DNA from: Nibribacter ruber
GTDB lineage: Bacteria; Bacteroidota; Bacteroidia; Cytophagales; Hymenobacteraceae
NCBI RefSeq assembly: GCF_009913235.1
Contig: NZ_CP047897.1
Span: forward strand, 248,001-312,000
Length of the DNA stretch: 64,000 nucleotides
Reading direction: 5' to 3'
The notes beneath the pieces were generated by a model. That model had not been told where the DNA came from. It was given only the letters and a program-made list of their open reading frames with translations, and searched no databases. The position numbers were made by a program, and so were the translations under genes. This document shows, in pieces, positions 63,934-64,000 of this stretch. The number at the start of each line of letters is the position of its first letter. The first letter of the stretch is position 1.

Positions 63934-64000
63934 GTGCCGGCTTTGTATCTTACCGCTTCATTCCAACCTAGACAAACCCTTTTTCCATGGTTTTAAATTA

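Noticed and set aside
1-64000. tRNA or rRNA genes
   Set aside because: No T-arm (GTTCGAATC-like) or acceptor-stem pattern and no rRNA core sequence were seen; only the SRP RNA was found.

Overview
The window reads as one contiguous chromosomal segment of a Bacteroidota bacterium, most likely a Cytophagales/Hymenobacteraceae-type organism (Rufibacter/Hymenobacter-like; this is inference from gene content, not a database match). The clues are gldC, a protein with the gliding-motility/T9SS type B C-terminal domain, DUF3098 next to ftsX, small YbaB, promoters of the Bacteroidota TTG-N19-20-TAnnTTTG type, and gene starts without obvious Shine-Dalgarno sequences. Nothing looks like a prophage, integrative element, CRISPR array, rRNA or tRNA. 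Nearly all genes are core or housekeeping.

Layout. 1-4.5 kb: end of dnaN, gldC, a small secreted helical protein, dcd, an outer-membrane protein, a hotdog thioesterase. 4.5-10.7 kb: NCS2 purine permease, hemL, a periplasmic TPR plus binding-protein-fold protein, guaA. 11-14.7 kb: a lipoprotein, the SRP RNA (ffs) with a textbook promoter, fructose-6-phosphate aldolase, a small conserved protein, ftsE and an overlapping GT2 gene. 15.8-24.5 kb: surface-polysaccharide genes (DegT aminotransferase, Gfo/Idh/MocA oxidoreductase, methyltransferase, GT4, Wzx-like flippase, polysaccharide deacetylase, GT4). 24.7-27.6 kb: ffh, guanine-deaminase-like enzyme, DinB-like protein. 27.8-37.6 kb: a signalling block with two histidine kinases, two stand-alone receiver proteins, a REC-PAS-HK-REC-HPT hybrid, and a separate PAS-HisKA_3 kinase with its NarL/LuxR-type regulator. 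38-50 kb: pdhB, OmpA/TPR lipoprotein, PspC, GT2 and ybaB, a hisS-hutH-T9SS-cargo operon, GT2, and a GNAT-nitrilase fusion. 50-64 kb: CoA-transferase subunits split by a four-helix-bundle (23S IVP family) cassette, a small membrane protein, the ftsX-DUF3098-uppP-truB-ribF operon, a giant tamB divergent from tsaD, and an M14 carboxypeptidase.

The most striking non-genic content is a family of 28 copies of a 38-bp palindrome (19-nt arm CGTTTTTGGCCTGTTTTCC followed by its reverse complement), about one per 2.3 kb. Most lie in intergenic gaps, many within 10 bp of a stop codon. Two lie in frame inside genes, and one supplies the start codon of a gene. The consensus has no stop codon in any frame. 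Copies keep the 38-bp length while the sequence drifts, and one has paired compensatory changes. Several sit directly against terminator stems so that their T5 edge serves as the U-tract. A second layer of repeats includes AT-rich 7-8-mer tandem units arranged as inverted repeats (one pair flanks the four-helix-bundle gene), a 64-bp perfect palindrome terminator, a MITE-like element with near-24-bp inverted ends, and a 23-bp perfect inverted repeat between convergent genes.

How the genes work together: translation and envelope biogenesis dominate (ffs/ffh, ftsE/ftsX, uppP, tamB, flippase/GTs), with purine (guaA, guanine deaminase, NCS2 permease), haem (hemL), histidine (hisS/hutH) and ketone-body/acyl-CoA metabolism, plus a multi-protein His-Asp phosphorelay whose input and output are not evident from sequence.
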